Positions 50,260 to 58,547 of a stretch of DNA of 64,000 nt are shown here, piece by piece. Position 1 is the stretch's first letter. Each line of letters opens with the position of its first letter. The translations under genes and the position numbers were made by a program. This stretch comes from Nanobdellota archaeon (GTDB lineage Archaea; Aenigmatarchaeota; Aenigmatarchaeia; Aenigmatarchaeales; Aenigmatarchaeaceae): NCBI GenBank assembly GCA_018901755.1, contig JAHIDZ010000001.1:27247-91246 (forward strand). Direction: 5' to 3'. The notes under the pieces are model-generated. The model worked only from the letters and a program-made list of their open reading frames with translations. It did not search any database and had not been told where the DNA came from.

Positions 50260-50859
50260 ATGGAAGAAATGAAATTATTTAATAGATGGGATATAAGTGA
50301 AATAAAAGTTACAGATCTAGGTTTACAAAAATATATTGGTTTAAAACCTGTTTTAGTTCCTAAGACATTTGGAAGAAATACACAAAGGCAATTTCATAAA
50401 TCTAATATGAATATTGTAGAAAGATTAATTAATCGAATGTATGTTCCTGGACACAAGAGGAGAAAACATTTCATATCAAGCGGTGCTTGTGTTGGCAATA
50501 CTGGCGCAATATGCAATGTAATTATCGACGCATTCACAATGATAGAAGCTAGAGCAAAAAAGAACCCAGTAGAAGTTTTTGTAAAAGCTATAGAAAATTC
50601 AGCAATGAGAGAAGAAATAACTTCATTTCAAGTTGGTGGAATAATTGTAAGAAAAGCAGTTATTACAGCACCACAAAGAAGAGTGGATATGGTTCTTAGA
50701 GGAATGGTTCAAGGCTCTTATCAGAAAGCAACTAATAACAAGAAAACAATGGCACAATGCTTAGCAGATGAAATATTTGCAGCTTATAATAATTCTACAG
50801 ATTCTTACGCAATAAGAGAAAAAGATAGAATTGAGAAAGAATCATTGGGAGCAAGATAA
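50260..50859 (+). CDS. rps7: Ribosomal protein uS7
   Basis: 199 residues. Ile-Val-Glu-Arg-Leu-Ile-Asn-Arg (about 50), Gly-Ala-Ile-Cys-Asn-Val near 83, Lys-Lys-Asn-Pro-Val-Glu-Val-Phe near 99, Pro-Gln-Arg-Arg-Val-Asp near 143 and the C-terminal Lys-Asp-Arg-Ile-Glu-Lys-Glu are typical archaeal uS7. It binds the head of the small subunit. One nt after uS12. Confidence 0.95.
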   Translation: MEEMKLFNRWDISEIKVTDLGLQKYIGLKPVLVPKTFGRNTQRQFHKSNMNIVERLINRMYVPGHKRRKHFISSGACVGNTGAICNVIIDAFTMIEARAKKNPVEVFVKAIENSAMREEITSFQVGGIIVRKAVITAPQRRVDMVLRGMVQGSYQKATNNKKTMAQCLADEIFAAYNNSTDSYAIREKDRIEKESLGAR

Positions 50860-50890
50860 GAATTTAAGTCTTTCTAACCGTATCTTTATT

Positions 50891-51175
50891 ATGAGAAATC
50901 AACATAATGTTAAAACACTTATTGAAAAATATCAAGAATTGAATAAATATTGTAAAGGTTCTGAGAAAGAAATAGATGATGTTCTGTTTAGTATAGCCCA
51001 ATTATATGTTTGTTATCAATGCGAATTTTTCCCTGATACTTGTGATAATTGTGGTACAAAAGCAAATGGATGGCAACCGAAAGATGTTTTAGAAGTCCAG
51101 ATGGCAGTACCAGAGATAGCAGGATATTGGCAGAGACTAAGAGATAGATCTTATCGTGCAATTGAATCAAAGTAA
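50891..51175 (+). CDS. Hypothetical protein with a four-Cys zinc site
   Basis: 94 residues from ATG 50891; the frame runs upstream into uS7 but this ATG fits the spacing from the preceding gene. Cys-Tyr-Gln-Cys near 38 and Cys-Asp-Asn-Cys near 48 suggest one zinc site in an otherwise helical protein. No family recognised. It lies between uS7 and the homing endonuclease. Confidence 0.5.
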   Translation: MRNQHNVKTLIEKYQELNKYCKGSEKEIDDVLFSIAQLYVCYQCEFFPDTCDNCGTKANGWQPKDVLEVQMAVPEIAGYWQRLRDRSYRAIESK

Positions 51176-51238
51176 AAGCTTAAATATTATAGTTTCTATC
51201 ATCGCAATTTATATATAACCAACTCACTATAAGACGGC

Positions 51239-52471
51239 ATGTACGAAATTGATTTGTTTCAGTTGATAGATGAGAAAGACAAAGGACGGCAGAAAATTAA
51301 AGCCGTTATTAATGATAAAATAAAGTCATTAATTGAGCAAATGATTGGAGAGATAAAAGAATTTAATCATACGACAACGCAACAAATCTGTAAAGATATT
51401 GGAATAACATTTGTTCTGTATCGCATGCATATGAGAAGAGGGTTGTTTTGTTTAGACGCTTTGGAAAAATTAGCAGATAAGTGGGCGAAAATTACTCTGA
51501 AAACGGAAAACGCCCATTTAAATAAGAAAAAAGAAATTCAGAGAGAAATAACCAAATTAAGTTATGGCTCTGGAAATAACCACAGAGTTGTTGCTTGTCC
51601 CAAATATTTAACATTAAATTTATGCAAGATATCCGGCGCTATAATAGCTGATGGACATCTTGCGAAAACTTCAAAAAAATATACAATTATAATCGCTGAT
51701 CAACATGACGATATTCTGAATCATTTTTCAGAATGGATAACGGAGGAATTTAATGTAAAACTTACAGTCAAACAAAAGAAAGATGAAAGATGCTACTATA
51801 TAGAATTTTCAAACAAAATAATTTTTTATTACATGAATAAGATTTTTGATATACCATCTGGAGAGAAAAGCAGAATTGTTAAGACACCAGAGATAATTAG
51901 AAATGCCACAGTTAACTTTCAAAGAGCATTTGCAACCGGAGTATTGATATTTGACGGTGGGGTTGGTTTTTGCACATCCAAATTTGATTTTTCTACAACT
52001 AGTAAAAATTTATTCGCAGATATTATTAACACATTAAAGAATGCTGGAATTAAAGTAACATATAGTAATGATGGATTTAATCGCACTAATAGTTTGTATC
52101 AGTTTTATGTTTCAGGCAAAGATAATGCTAATAGGTTCTTAAAGCTTTTTCTTTTACCAAATACAAAAAAATATTCACAGTTGGATATTTTATTGAATAA
52201 TTTTGATTGTAAAATAAATAACTTAAACCATGTGAAAAAATATCTTAATCATATGTTTCCAAGATCTAGAGTAAACACTATAACATTTTTAGATGTAATC
52301 GATTTATTTAAATATGAAAAACAACTAAGTACGAGAGAAATAGAAAACAAATTAAAGAGAAGCTATAGAACCATTAATAGATATTTATGCATATTAAAAC
52401 GTTGGAATATAATTATAGAGAGCAATGAAAAGACATATAAAGCTTGGATACTAAACCCTAAATTAAAATAA
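51239..52471 (+). CDS. Free-standing LAGLIDADG homing endonuclease upstream of EF-2
   Basis: 410 residues. Two LAGLIDADG-type helices: Lys-Ile-Ser-Gly-Ala-Ile-Ile-Ala-Asp-Gly-His (about 131-141) and Ala-Phe-Ala-Thr-Gly-Val-Leu-Ile-Phe-Asp-Gly-Gly (about 229-240). A helical N-terminal ~120 residues precedes, and a winged-helix-like tail follows (Leu-Ser-Thr-Arg-Glu-Ile-Glu-Asn-Lys-Leu near 360). It has its own TTTATATA box near 51207 and no ribosomal host gene is broken by it. It ends 13 nt before the intron-bearing EF-2 gene. Confidence 0.85.
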   Translation: MYEIDLFQLIDEKDKGRQKIKAVINDKIKSLIEQMIGEIKEFNHTTTQQICKDIGITFVLYRMHMRRGLFCLDALEKLADKWAKITLKTENAHLNKKKEIQREITKLSYGSGNNHRVVACPKYLTLNLCKISGAIIADGHLAKTSKKYTIIIADQHDDILNHFSEWITEEFNVKLTVKQKKDERCYYIEFSNKIIFYYMNKIFDIPSGEKSRIVKTPEIIRNATVNFQRAFATGVLIFDGGVGFCTSKFDFSTTSKNLFADIINTLKNAGIKVTYSNDGFNRTNSLYQFYVSGKDNANRFLKLFLLPNTKKYSQLDILLNNFDCKINNLNHVKKYLNHMFPRSRVNTITFLDVIDLFKYEKQLSTREIENKLKRSYRTINRYLCILKRWNIIIESNEKTYKAWILNPKLK

Positions 52472-52484
52472 CGGAGGTATAAAA

Positions 52485-54706
52485 ATGGCAGCTAAAGAAG
52501 AATACTCAGAGAATGTTCAGAAACTGATGAATAATCCTAAGAATATTCGTAACATAGGAATAATCAGTCACATTCATCACGGCAAAACCTGTCTTACAGA
52601 TAACCTAGCAGCAGCCGCAGGAATGATGGCACAACAATTAGTTGGTGAAAGAATGCTTACGTGGATTGATGATCAAGAACGTGAGCGACTAATGACTATC
52701 TATGGAGCAACCGTAACGATGGCCCACCAATGGAACAATGAACCATATTTGATTAATCTCATGGATACGCCAGGTCATGTTGATATAAACTAATTTATTT
52801 TAGTTTACAACATTTTGGCGCTGACGTAACTCAAGCACTGAGAGCAGTAGACGGCGGTGTAGTTATGGTTTGTGCTGTTGAAGGAATAATGCCACAAACT
52901 GAAACAGTTTTAAAACAAGCTTTAGCAGAAAGAGTAAAACCAATTCTATTTATTAATAAAATTGATCGTGCAATTAAAGAATTAAAATTAACACCAGAAC
53001 AACTTCAGAAGCGTTTAACTAAATTAGTTGTAGATGTAAATAAATTTATTCAAAGAAATGTAGAACCAGAATTCAAAGACAAATGGGTGCCAAAAATAGA
53101 AGACGGCTCTGTAGCATTTGGTTCAGCTTTACGTAAATGGGCAATTTCGGCACCTTACATGAAAGCAACTGGTGTAACATTCAAACAAATAATGGAATTA
53201 TGCGCAGCAGATAAAGATGAAGAATTAGCTAAGTTAGCACCAATGCACATTGTTGTCATGGATGCAGTTATCAAACATTTACCTTCACCAATAGAAGCAC
53301 AAAAATATAGAATATCAAGAATTTGGAAAGGAGACATTAATTCAGATGTAGGAAAAGCATTGATGGCATGCGATCCAAATGGTAAATTAGCAGCATGCAT
53401 TACAAAAATAGTTTATGATACACATGCAGGAATGATATCTACTGCACGAATTTTTTCAGGCAAGTTGACTCGTGGTCAGGATATTTATTTAGTTGACGCT
53501 GGGCACTCGGCGAAGTTACAACAGGTTACAACATTTATTGCAGACAAAAGAGTTACAATCAATGAAGTTCTTGCTGGAAATGTTGTTGGTTTAGTAGGAT
53601 TGACAGATGTTATCAGTGGTGAAACAGTTTGCGATCCAGATAATATTATTGACACATTTGAAGCAATCAAACATATATTCGAACCAGTTGTAACAAAAGC
53701 AATGGAACCAAGAAATCCACAAGACTTGCCAAAATTAATTGATGCTTTAAAGATTTTAGGAAAAGAAGATCCAACATTGAAAATACAAATAAATCCTGAA
53801 ACAGGTGAAACTTTAGTTTCTGGTTTAGGAGAATTGCATTTAGATGCAAAAGTAGAAAGAAAAATTAGAGAAAAAGGAATTGATATAATTGTATCTCCTC
53901 CAATTGTTGTTTACCGAGAAACAATACAAAGTAAATCACCAGTCGTAGAAGGTAAATCACCGAATAAACATAATAAATTCTATTTATCAGTTGAACCAGT
54001 TCCACCTGAAGTTTACAAAGGAATGATAGAAGGTGTAATTAAAGATGGAGAAATTAAAGGAAAGAATTTAGATATGATAAAGAAATTAGAAGATCTAGGT
54101 TTCCCAAGAGAAGATTCAAAGTCTTTAGTAGTTATTTTAAATCACTGCATGCTTTTAGATTGTACAAAAGGTATTCAGTATCTTAATGAAGCAATGGAAC
54201 TTATCAAAGAATCATTTAAAGATGTTACAAACAAAGGACCATTGGCAGACGAACCATGTTCAGCATTTATCATAAGATTGAAAGATGCAGAATTACATGA
54301 AGATGCTGTGCACAGAGGACCAGCTCAAGTTATACCAGCAGTAAGACATGCAATAAAGCAAGCAATGCTTAGAGCAGGTGCAACTCTTTTAGAACCAAAA
54401 CAAATTTTAAGAATCGACACACCACAAGATCACATCGGTAGTATTACTTCTGAAATAAGCAATAGGCGTGGTGAAATTCTAAATATAGAACAAGAAGAAT
54501 ATTCAGCAATTATTACTGTCAAATTACCAGTTGCTGAAATGTTTGGATTTGAAGGAGCATTAAAATCAGCTACAGCTGGAAAAGGTTTCCAATCTTTAAT
54601 GGATGTTACATTTGAAAGAGTGCCTAATGATATTAGGGTAAGAGTTGTTTCACAGATTAGAGAAAGAAAAGGATTAAGTAAAGACTTGCCAATACCAGAA
54701 GTTTAA
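52485..54706 (+). CDS. fusA: Translation elongation factor aEF-2, interrupted by an mRNA intron (join 52485-52784, 52814-54706)
   Basis: Exon 1 (100 codons) ends in switch II, Asp-Thr-Pro-Gly-His-Val-Asp; exon 2 resumes with Phe-Gly-Ala-Asp-Val-Thr-Gln-Ala. Unspliced, the frame stops at once. Joined, the protein has 730 residues, the usual aEF-2 length, with the G domain, Asn-Lys-Ile-Asp (G4) and domain IV with Ala-Val-His-Arg-Gly-Pro-Ala-Gln holding the diphthamide-accepting His (about 599). The G1 loop reads His-Ile-His-His-Gly-Lys-Thr; Asp is usual where the second His stands. GGAGGT lies before the ATG. It catalyses translocation on the ribosome. Splicing is inferred from RNA folding and is not proven. 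Confidence 0.93.
52785..52813 (+). other. Bulge-helix-bulge mRNA intron in EF-2 (29 nt)
   Basis: Central helix: exon GTTG (52779-52782) pairs with intron CAAC (52808-52811). Inner helix: TAAACTAA with TTAGTTTA, 8 perfect pairs, TTTATT loop. Bulges are ATA on the 5' side and ATT on the 3' side, each 3 nt. Cutting after the second base of each bulge removes 29 nt and restores Val-Asp-Phe-Gly. An outer exon helix (exon CCAGGTCA against TTGGCG) is partly paired. The three defining elements are all present. Confidence 0.9.
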
Positions 54707-54707
54707 A

Positions 54708-55019
54708 TTATTTTTCAGTTTCTTTTTCAATCCAATATAACCATCCAGATACATCTTCTGGTAAATCTTTTCTAAGTTTACCATCGCTGAATTTGCTGGA
54801 CTTATTCGGTTCTTCAGAATAATCTTTATTAATTTTTTTATCATCTACTAAATTATCAATTGCTAGATTATAGATGCGTTTAGGAAACTCATCCGGATTT
54901 TCTTTGAGTAGAGCAGATGCTATTTCACTTTTTAACATTCCTTTTTTAGGAGTATATGCAGCACATGCTTGTAAATATTCACAAACAATATTCTTTGCTT
55001 TTTGAGGAGCTTTAACCAT
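54708..55019 (-). CDS. Small helical protein, family not recognised
   Basis: 103 residues. Leu-Lys-Ser-Glu-Ile-Ala-Ser-Ala-Leu-Leu (about 30) and Ile-Tyr-Asn-Leu-Ala-Ile-Asp-Asn-Leu (about 50) are compatible with a winged helix; a Trp-Leu-Tyr-Trp end follows. It converges on EF-2 with a 1-nt gap. The gene is divergent from EF-1A. Confidence 0.5.
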   Translation of the reverse strand: MVKAPQKAKNIVCEYLQACAAYTPKKGMLKSEIASALLKENPDEFPKRIYNLAIDNLVDDKKINKDYSEEPNKSSKFSDGKLRKDLPEDVSGWLYWIEKETEK

Positions 55020-55072
55020 AAACTAACTTCCATCCAAAAGGATTTAAACTCAATGCTGTTCGAATAGAAACA

Positions 55073-55164
55073 TTTAAATAGATTCATTCTAATATGGATT
55101 TTATAGTAAATAGGATGGCTACAATTGCCTATTTATGTTTCATATAAAAATTGAGGTGAATTAA
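55073..55164 (+). promoter_or_regulatory. EF-1A promoter and structured 5' leader
   Basis: A TTTAAAT box at 55073-55079 predicts transcription near 55103, about 60 nt before the EF-1A start, whereas other genes here are leaderless. In the leader, AAATAGG (55108-55114) pairs with CCTATTT (55128-55134). A 10-codon frame begins at ATG 55115 inside this hairpin and ends TAA at 55145; an in-frame ATG at 55094 would make it 17 codons if transcribed. GAGGTGA precedes the EF-1A ATG. Confidence 0.5.
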
Positions 55165-56457
55165 ATGGCAAACAAACCACACATGAATTTAGTAACAGTA
55201 GGACACGTAGATCATGGTAAATCTACTTTAGTTGGAAGACTATTATGGGATACAAATAATATTACCCCAGAAGAGTTTAGAAAAATTAAAGATTTAGCAA
55301 AAGAGTTAAAGAAAGAAACTTTCGAATTCGCTTTTGTTATGGATCGATTGAAAGAAGAAAGAGAAAGAGGAGTTACAATTGATATTATGCATCAAAGATT
55401 CGATACAGCAAAATATTACTTTACTGTAATTGATGCACCAGGACACAGAGACTTCGTAAAGAATATGATTACAGGAGCATCACAAGCCGATGCTGCTATA
55501 TTAGTAGTTTCTGCAAAAGATGGAATACAGGAACAAACAAAAGAACACGTATTTTTATTAAAAGTTCTTGGTGTAAAGCAGTTGATAGTTGCTTTAAACA
55601 AAATGGATGCAATTGAATACAATGAAGCAAAATTCAATGAGCAAAAAGCAAATGTTGACAAATTGTTAAAATCTGTTGGTTATGATACAAGCAAGATTCA
55701 ATTCTTACCAGTATCAGCATACAAAGGAGATAACATAGCTCATAAGGAAGATTCAGATAATAAGAAAGATAATATGCCATGGTACAAAGGAAATACAATA
55801 GTACAGGCATTAGACACATTAACAATTCCTGAACAACCAACTGACAAACCATTGAGATTACCAGTACAAGATGTTTATACAATCACAGGTATCGGTACAG
55901 TGCCGGTAGGTAGAATAGAAACTGGAACATTAAAACCAAATCAAACAGTTATATTCGAACCATCTGGTGTAAAAGGAGATGTAAAAACAATTGAAATGCA
56001 TCATGAAATGGTACCACAGGCAGGACCTGGTGATAACGTAGGTTTCTCTGTAAGAGGAATCGGAAAAAATGATGTTAAAAGAGGAGACGTTGCTGGACCA
56101 GTAGATAACCCACCAACAGTTGCAGCAGAATTCACAGCACAAATAATTGTATTGCAACATCCAAATGTAATAACAAAGGGTTATACACCAGTATTCCACA
56201 TACATACATCACAAACTGCATGCAAGATAACTGAAATCATGAAGAAACTTGATCCAAAAACTGGAGCAGTACTTCAAGAAAATCCAGATTTCATAAAAGC
56301 TGGTGATGCAGCAATTGTAAAATGTGTGCCAAACAAACCTCTAGTAATTGAAGACAGTAAATCATTCCCAGAATTAGCAAGATTCGCAATTCGAGATATG
56401 GGTATGACTGTTGCAGCAGGAATTTGTTTGACAGTAACTCCAGTAAAGAAGGGTTAA
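55165..56457 (+). CDS. tuf: Translation elongation factor aEF-1A
   Basis: 430 residues. G1 Gly-His-Val-Asp-His-Gly-Lys-Ser-Thr (about 12), G3 Asp-Ala-Pro-Gly-His-Arg-Asp-Phe (about 90) and G4 Asn-Lys-Met-Asp (about 150) are intact. Domains II and III follow (Gly-Ile-Gly-Thr-Val-Pro-Val-Gly-Arg near 243). It delivers aminoacyl-tRNA. Length and archaeal insertions match aEF-1A. A T-rich stretch follows the stop. Confidence 0.97.
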   Translation: MANKPHMNLVTVGHVDHGKSTLVGRLLWDTNNITPEEFRKIKDLAKELKKETFEFAFVMDRLKEERERGVTIDIMHQRFDTAKYYFTVIDAPGHRDFVKNMITGASQADAAILVVSAKDGIQEQTKEHVFLLKVLGVKQLIVALNKMDAIEYNEAKFNEQKANVDKLLKSVGYDTSKIQFLPVSAYKGDNIAHKEDSDNKKDNMPWYKGNTIVQALDTLTIPEQPTDKPLRLPVQDVYTITGIGTVPVGRIETGTLKPNQTVIFEPSGVKGDVKTIEMHHEMVPQAGPGDNVGFSVRGIGKNDVKRGDVAGPVDNPPTVAAEFTAQIIVLQHPNVITKGYTPVFHIHTSQTACKITEIMKKLDPKTGAVLQENPDFIKAGDAAIVKCVPNKPLVIEDSKSFPELARFAIRDMGMTVAAGICLTVTPVKKG

Positions 56458-56548
56458 ATCCCTTCAAATCTTTTTCTTTTTATTTAGAAATTAGCGTGAG
56501 CTAGACTAACAATACTTATTTAAATACTTTACTTCTATAATTTAACCT

Positions 56549-56869
56549 ATGCAGAAAGCAAGAATTAAACTTTCAAGTACAGATCCTGAAAAAATAAAAC
56601 AGGTATGTATAGAACTAAAAGGAATAGCTGACAAGTTCGGTATAGCTATGAAAGGACCAATTCCAATGCCAACAAAAAAATTAAAAATCACAACAATGAA
56701 AACTCCTTGTGGTGATGGAACAGGACACGGTAACGCTACGTGGGACAATTGGGAAATGAGAATACATAAAAGAGTTATTGATATTTCAGCAGACGAAAGA
56801 ACGTTGAGACAGGTTATGAGAGTAACTGTTCCAGAAGGCGTTCAGATAAGTATCCAGTTAAAGGACTGA
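56549..56869 (+). CDS. rps10: Ribosomal protein uS10
   Basis: 106 residues. Ala-Arg-Ile-Lys-Leu-Ser-Ser-Thr-Asp near 3, Gly-Pro-Ile-Pro-Met-Pro-Thr-Lys near 35, and Met-Arg-Ile-His-Lys-Arg-Val-Ile-Asp-Ile near 70 are archaeal uS10 landmarks. A TTTAAAT box starts at 56519, 30 nt before the ATG, so it is probably transcribed separately from EF-1A and leaderless. Its last bases overlap the convergent HTH gene. Confidence 0.95.
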   Translation: MQKARIKLSSTDPEKIKQVCIELKGIADKFGIAMKGPIPMPTKKLKITTMKTPCGDGTGHGNATWDNWEMRIHKRVIDISADERTLRQVMRVTVPEGVQISIQLKD

Positions 56870-57101
56870 TTCATAGAATACATCTACACCAGCTTTTCTT
56901 TTTTGAACTTTTCTAGTATCTTCTAAATCTTTTACATACATTGAAATAAGGCCAATACTGACGTTTAATCTCTTTGTCAAATTTTTTGCTTTAATAAATT
57001 TGACCATTTCGATATACAATATCTGCATTTGCCACATCTGTCATTAGTTTAGTATAATCATGTAGAGACAAATGATTCATTTGACCAAAATTCCTTTTCA
57101 T
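56858..57101 (-). pseudogene. Small HTH protein gene, frame broken by one extra base
   Basis: From ATG 57101 (with an AT-rich promoter upstream) the frame stops after 35 codons. Skipping one T in the AAATTT stretch near 57000 joins it to a second frame. That gives an ~80-residue protein containing Ala-Lys-Asn-Leu-Thr-Lys-Arg-Leu-Asn-Val-Ser-Ile-Gly-Leu-Ile-Ser-Met-Tyr-Val, a helix-turn-helix, and a basic C-terminus. The second part could also start at ATG 57037. An inverted repeat (GTCAAATTT ... AAATTTGAC) spans the break, but it does not form a bulge-helix-bulge. A mutation, programmed +1 shift or sequence error are all possible. Confidence 0.5.
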
Positions 57102-57148
57102 AGATATATATTGATTATAAAAGAATTTAAATCTATAGTTAATCTAAT

Positions 57149-57266
57149 GCTCGGGTCGCTTAGCTTGGTATAGCGCCAGATTTTTATTGGGCAACTGATA
57201 GAAAGGCGAACCTGGAAAGCTGGTTTCCTTCGGGATGCGTGTGTTCGAATCACACCCCGAGCGCCA
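57149..57266 (+). tRNA. tRNA-Ser (GGA) with an intron at 30/31
   Basis: Acceptor GCTCGGG/CCCGAGC, discriminator G and encoded CCA, D-stem GCT/AGC, spliced anticodon stem CCAGC/GCTGG with loop CTGGAAA (anticodon GGA). The long class II variable arm is TTTCC-TTCG-GGA-like, and the T-arm is GTGTG/CACAC with TTCGAAT. G73 and the class II arm identify serine. A TTTAAAT box begins at 57126. Confidence 0.93.
57180..57210 (+). other. tRNA-Ser intron (position 30/31, 31 nt)
   Basis: Bulge-helix-bulge: central helix CGCC/GGCG, bulges AGA and AAC, inner helix TTTTTAT/ATAGAAA with one wobble. Cuts after the second bulge base join CCAG to CCTGGAAA. The position and bulge pattern match intron 2 of tRNA-Leu. 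Confidence 0.92.
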
Positions 57267-57295
57267 TTTAAATAATCTATAACAATACTCTAATT

Positions 57296-57760
57296 ATGTT
57301 TGAAAAGGAACTAATGGTTGTTATAGCTAATTTAATTCCAACAGTAGAACAAATTGGCGGAATAACTTTAGGACTAACTATGGGTATAAATCCAATAACA
57401 GTTTTATTAATTTCTTTAATAGTGAATTGTCTTATATTTTTTCCAGTTTATTTTGGATTGAAATTATTTTATGATAAATATCTGTATAAAATTAAAATAT
57501 TACAACGATACGTAGAAAGAGTGAGAAAAAGAGGAAAACCATATATTGATAAATATGGTATATTTGGTTTGATGATTTTTAGAGCATTTCCGTCACCATT
57601 TACAGGAACATATGCAGCTTCAATTTTTGGCTGGTTCTTAGGTTTAGACTGGAAGAAATCATTCGCAGCCGTATTTTTCGGATCAATTATTAGTTTAATT
57701 TTAATATTTTTGGGTTATTACGGCATATATAATATACTGAAGATCGTAATTGGATTTTAA
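57296..57760 (+). CDS. Small multidrug-export/COG2426-type membrane protein
   Basis: 154 residues with four hydrophobic regions. Gly-Gly-Ile-Thr-Leu-Gly-Leu-Thr-Met-Gly-Ile-Asn-Pro (about 20-32) and Pro-Ser-Pro-Phe-Thr-Gly-Thr-Tyr-Ala-Ala (about 100-109) match a family annotated as small multidrug-export proteins. Function is uncertain. A TTTAAAT box at 57267, directly after the tRNA-Ser CCA, lies 29 nt before the ATG. Confidence 0.75.
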   Translation: MFEKELMVVIANLIPTVEQIGGITLGLTMGINPITVLLISLIVNCLIFFPVYFGLKLFYDKYLYKIKILQRYVERVRKRGKPYIDKYGIFGLMIFRAFPSPFTGTYAASIFGWFLGLDWKKSFAAVFFGSIISLILIFLGYYGIYNILKIVIGF

Positions 57761-57784
57761 ATCCTTTTCTGAACAATACTAATT

Positions 57785-58423
57785 ATGAACAGAAAGCAGT
57801 TTGCAAAGTTTCTATCTGATAAGAAAGGGAGATATAAACAGTTTGGAATATCGGAATCAGACATAAATGAGTTCGGAGAACCAATAGAACTTATCCAAGC
57901 ATATAGATTATATTACGGCGGAAATACTGGTGCATATCCGCAACTGTATCCAAGTTGGGCAAGAGAGTCGGCAGGAGGACTCAAGATGGAATTTTCTATT
58001 GATTCGTTAACTGAGAAGAAAAGAAAATATGAAATACCAGTTCTACTAAAAATAACTGATTATTCTAAAGAACCATTCATGGTAGATTTTGCAGAAAGAG
58101 TTAGAGGCAAGACGAAACAAGATGATATAAATTATTTGCTAGATATAGAATCTCCTGGACATCAAGAAATAGCCGCAAGACTTTGGTTGGAAAACATGCT
58201 TAAAAGATATACTAAAATAAAGAAAACCGGTGGAGATTTTAAACATGTTTACGATATGAGTAAGAAATATGTTAGTAGTCCACTAACACCATGGTATGTG
58301 ACCGGGTCAATGGATTCAGTTATAATGGACGAAGAGAAGAGAATGAAGAAACAGAGAGTACCAGCGATTGAAAAATTAGATGCAGTGCTAGAAATGCTTA
58401 AAGATAGACATCTGTCTCAGTAA
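57785..58423 (+). CDS. Hypothetical protein, family not recognised
   Basis: 212 residues, soluble. Tyr-Arg-Leu-Tyr-Tyr-Gly-Gly-Asn-Thr-Gly (about 39) and Gly-Gly-Leu-Lys-Met-Glu-Phe-Ser (about 62) are notable but not assignable. A TTTAAAT box begins 29 nt before the ATG. It is the last gene before the ribosomal protein operon. Confidence 0.55.
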   Translation: MNRKQFAKFLSDKKGRYKQFGISESDINEFGEPIELIQAYRLYYGGNTGAYPQLYPSWARESAGGLKMEFSIDSLTEKKRKYEIPVLLKITDYSKEPFMVDFAERVRGKTKQDDINYLLDIESPGHQEIAARLWLENMLKRYTKIKKTGGDFKHVYDMSKKYVSSPLTPWYVTGSMDSVIMDEEKRMKKQRVPAIEKLDAVLEMLKDRHLSQ

Positions 58424-58547
58424 TAAATAACCTTTAAATACCTTCGTGATATACTATTTCTTGGAAAGTTTTCGTAGTGTGTCGTGTTCTGAAAAGGAAG
58501 CTAGGGAAAGCTATATAAAAGTTAACTATGGAAATAATAGTGATACT

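Noticed and set aside
52785..52813. EF-2 interruption as a frameshift or pseudogene
   Set aside because: The rest of the gene is intact, the insert forms a perfect splicing motif, and its removal restores a highly conserved stretch without any other change.
56976..57004. Inverted repeat in the broken HTH gene as a bulge-helix-bulge intron
   Set aside because: The 9-bp inner helix is good, but no register gives a 4-bp central helix with two 3-nt bulges.
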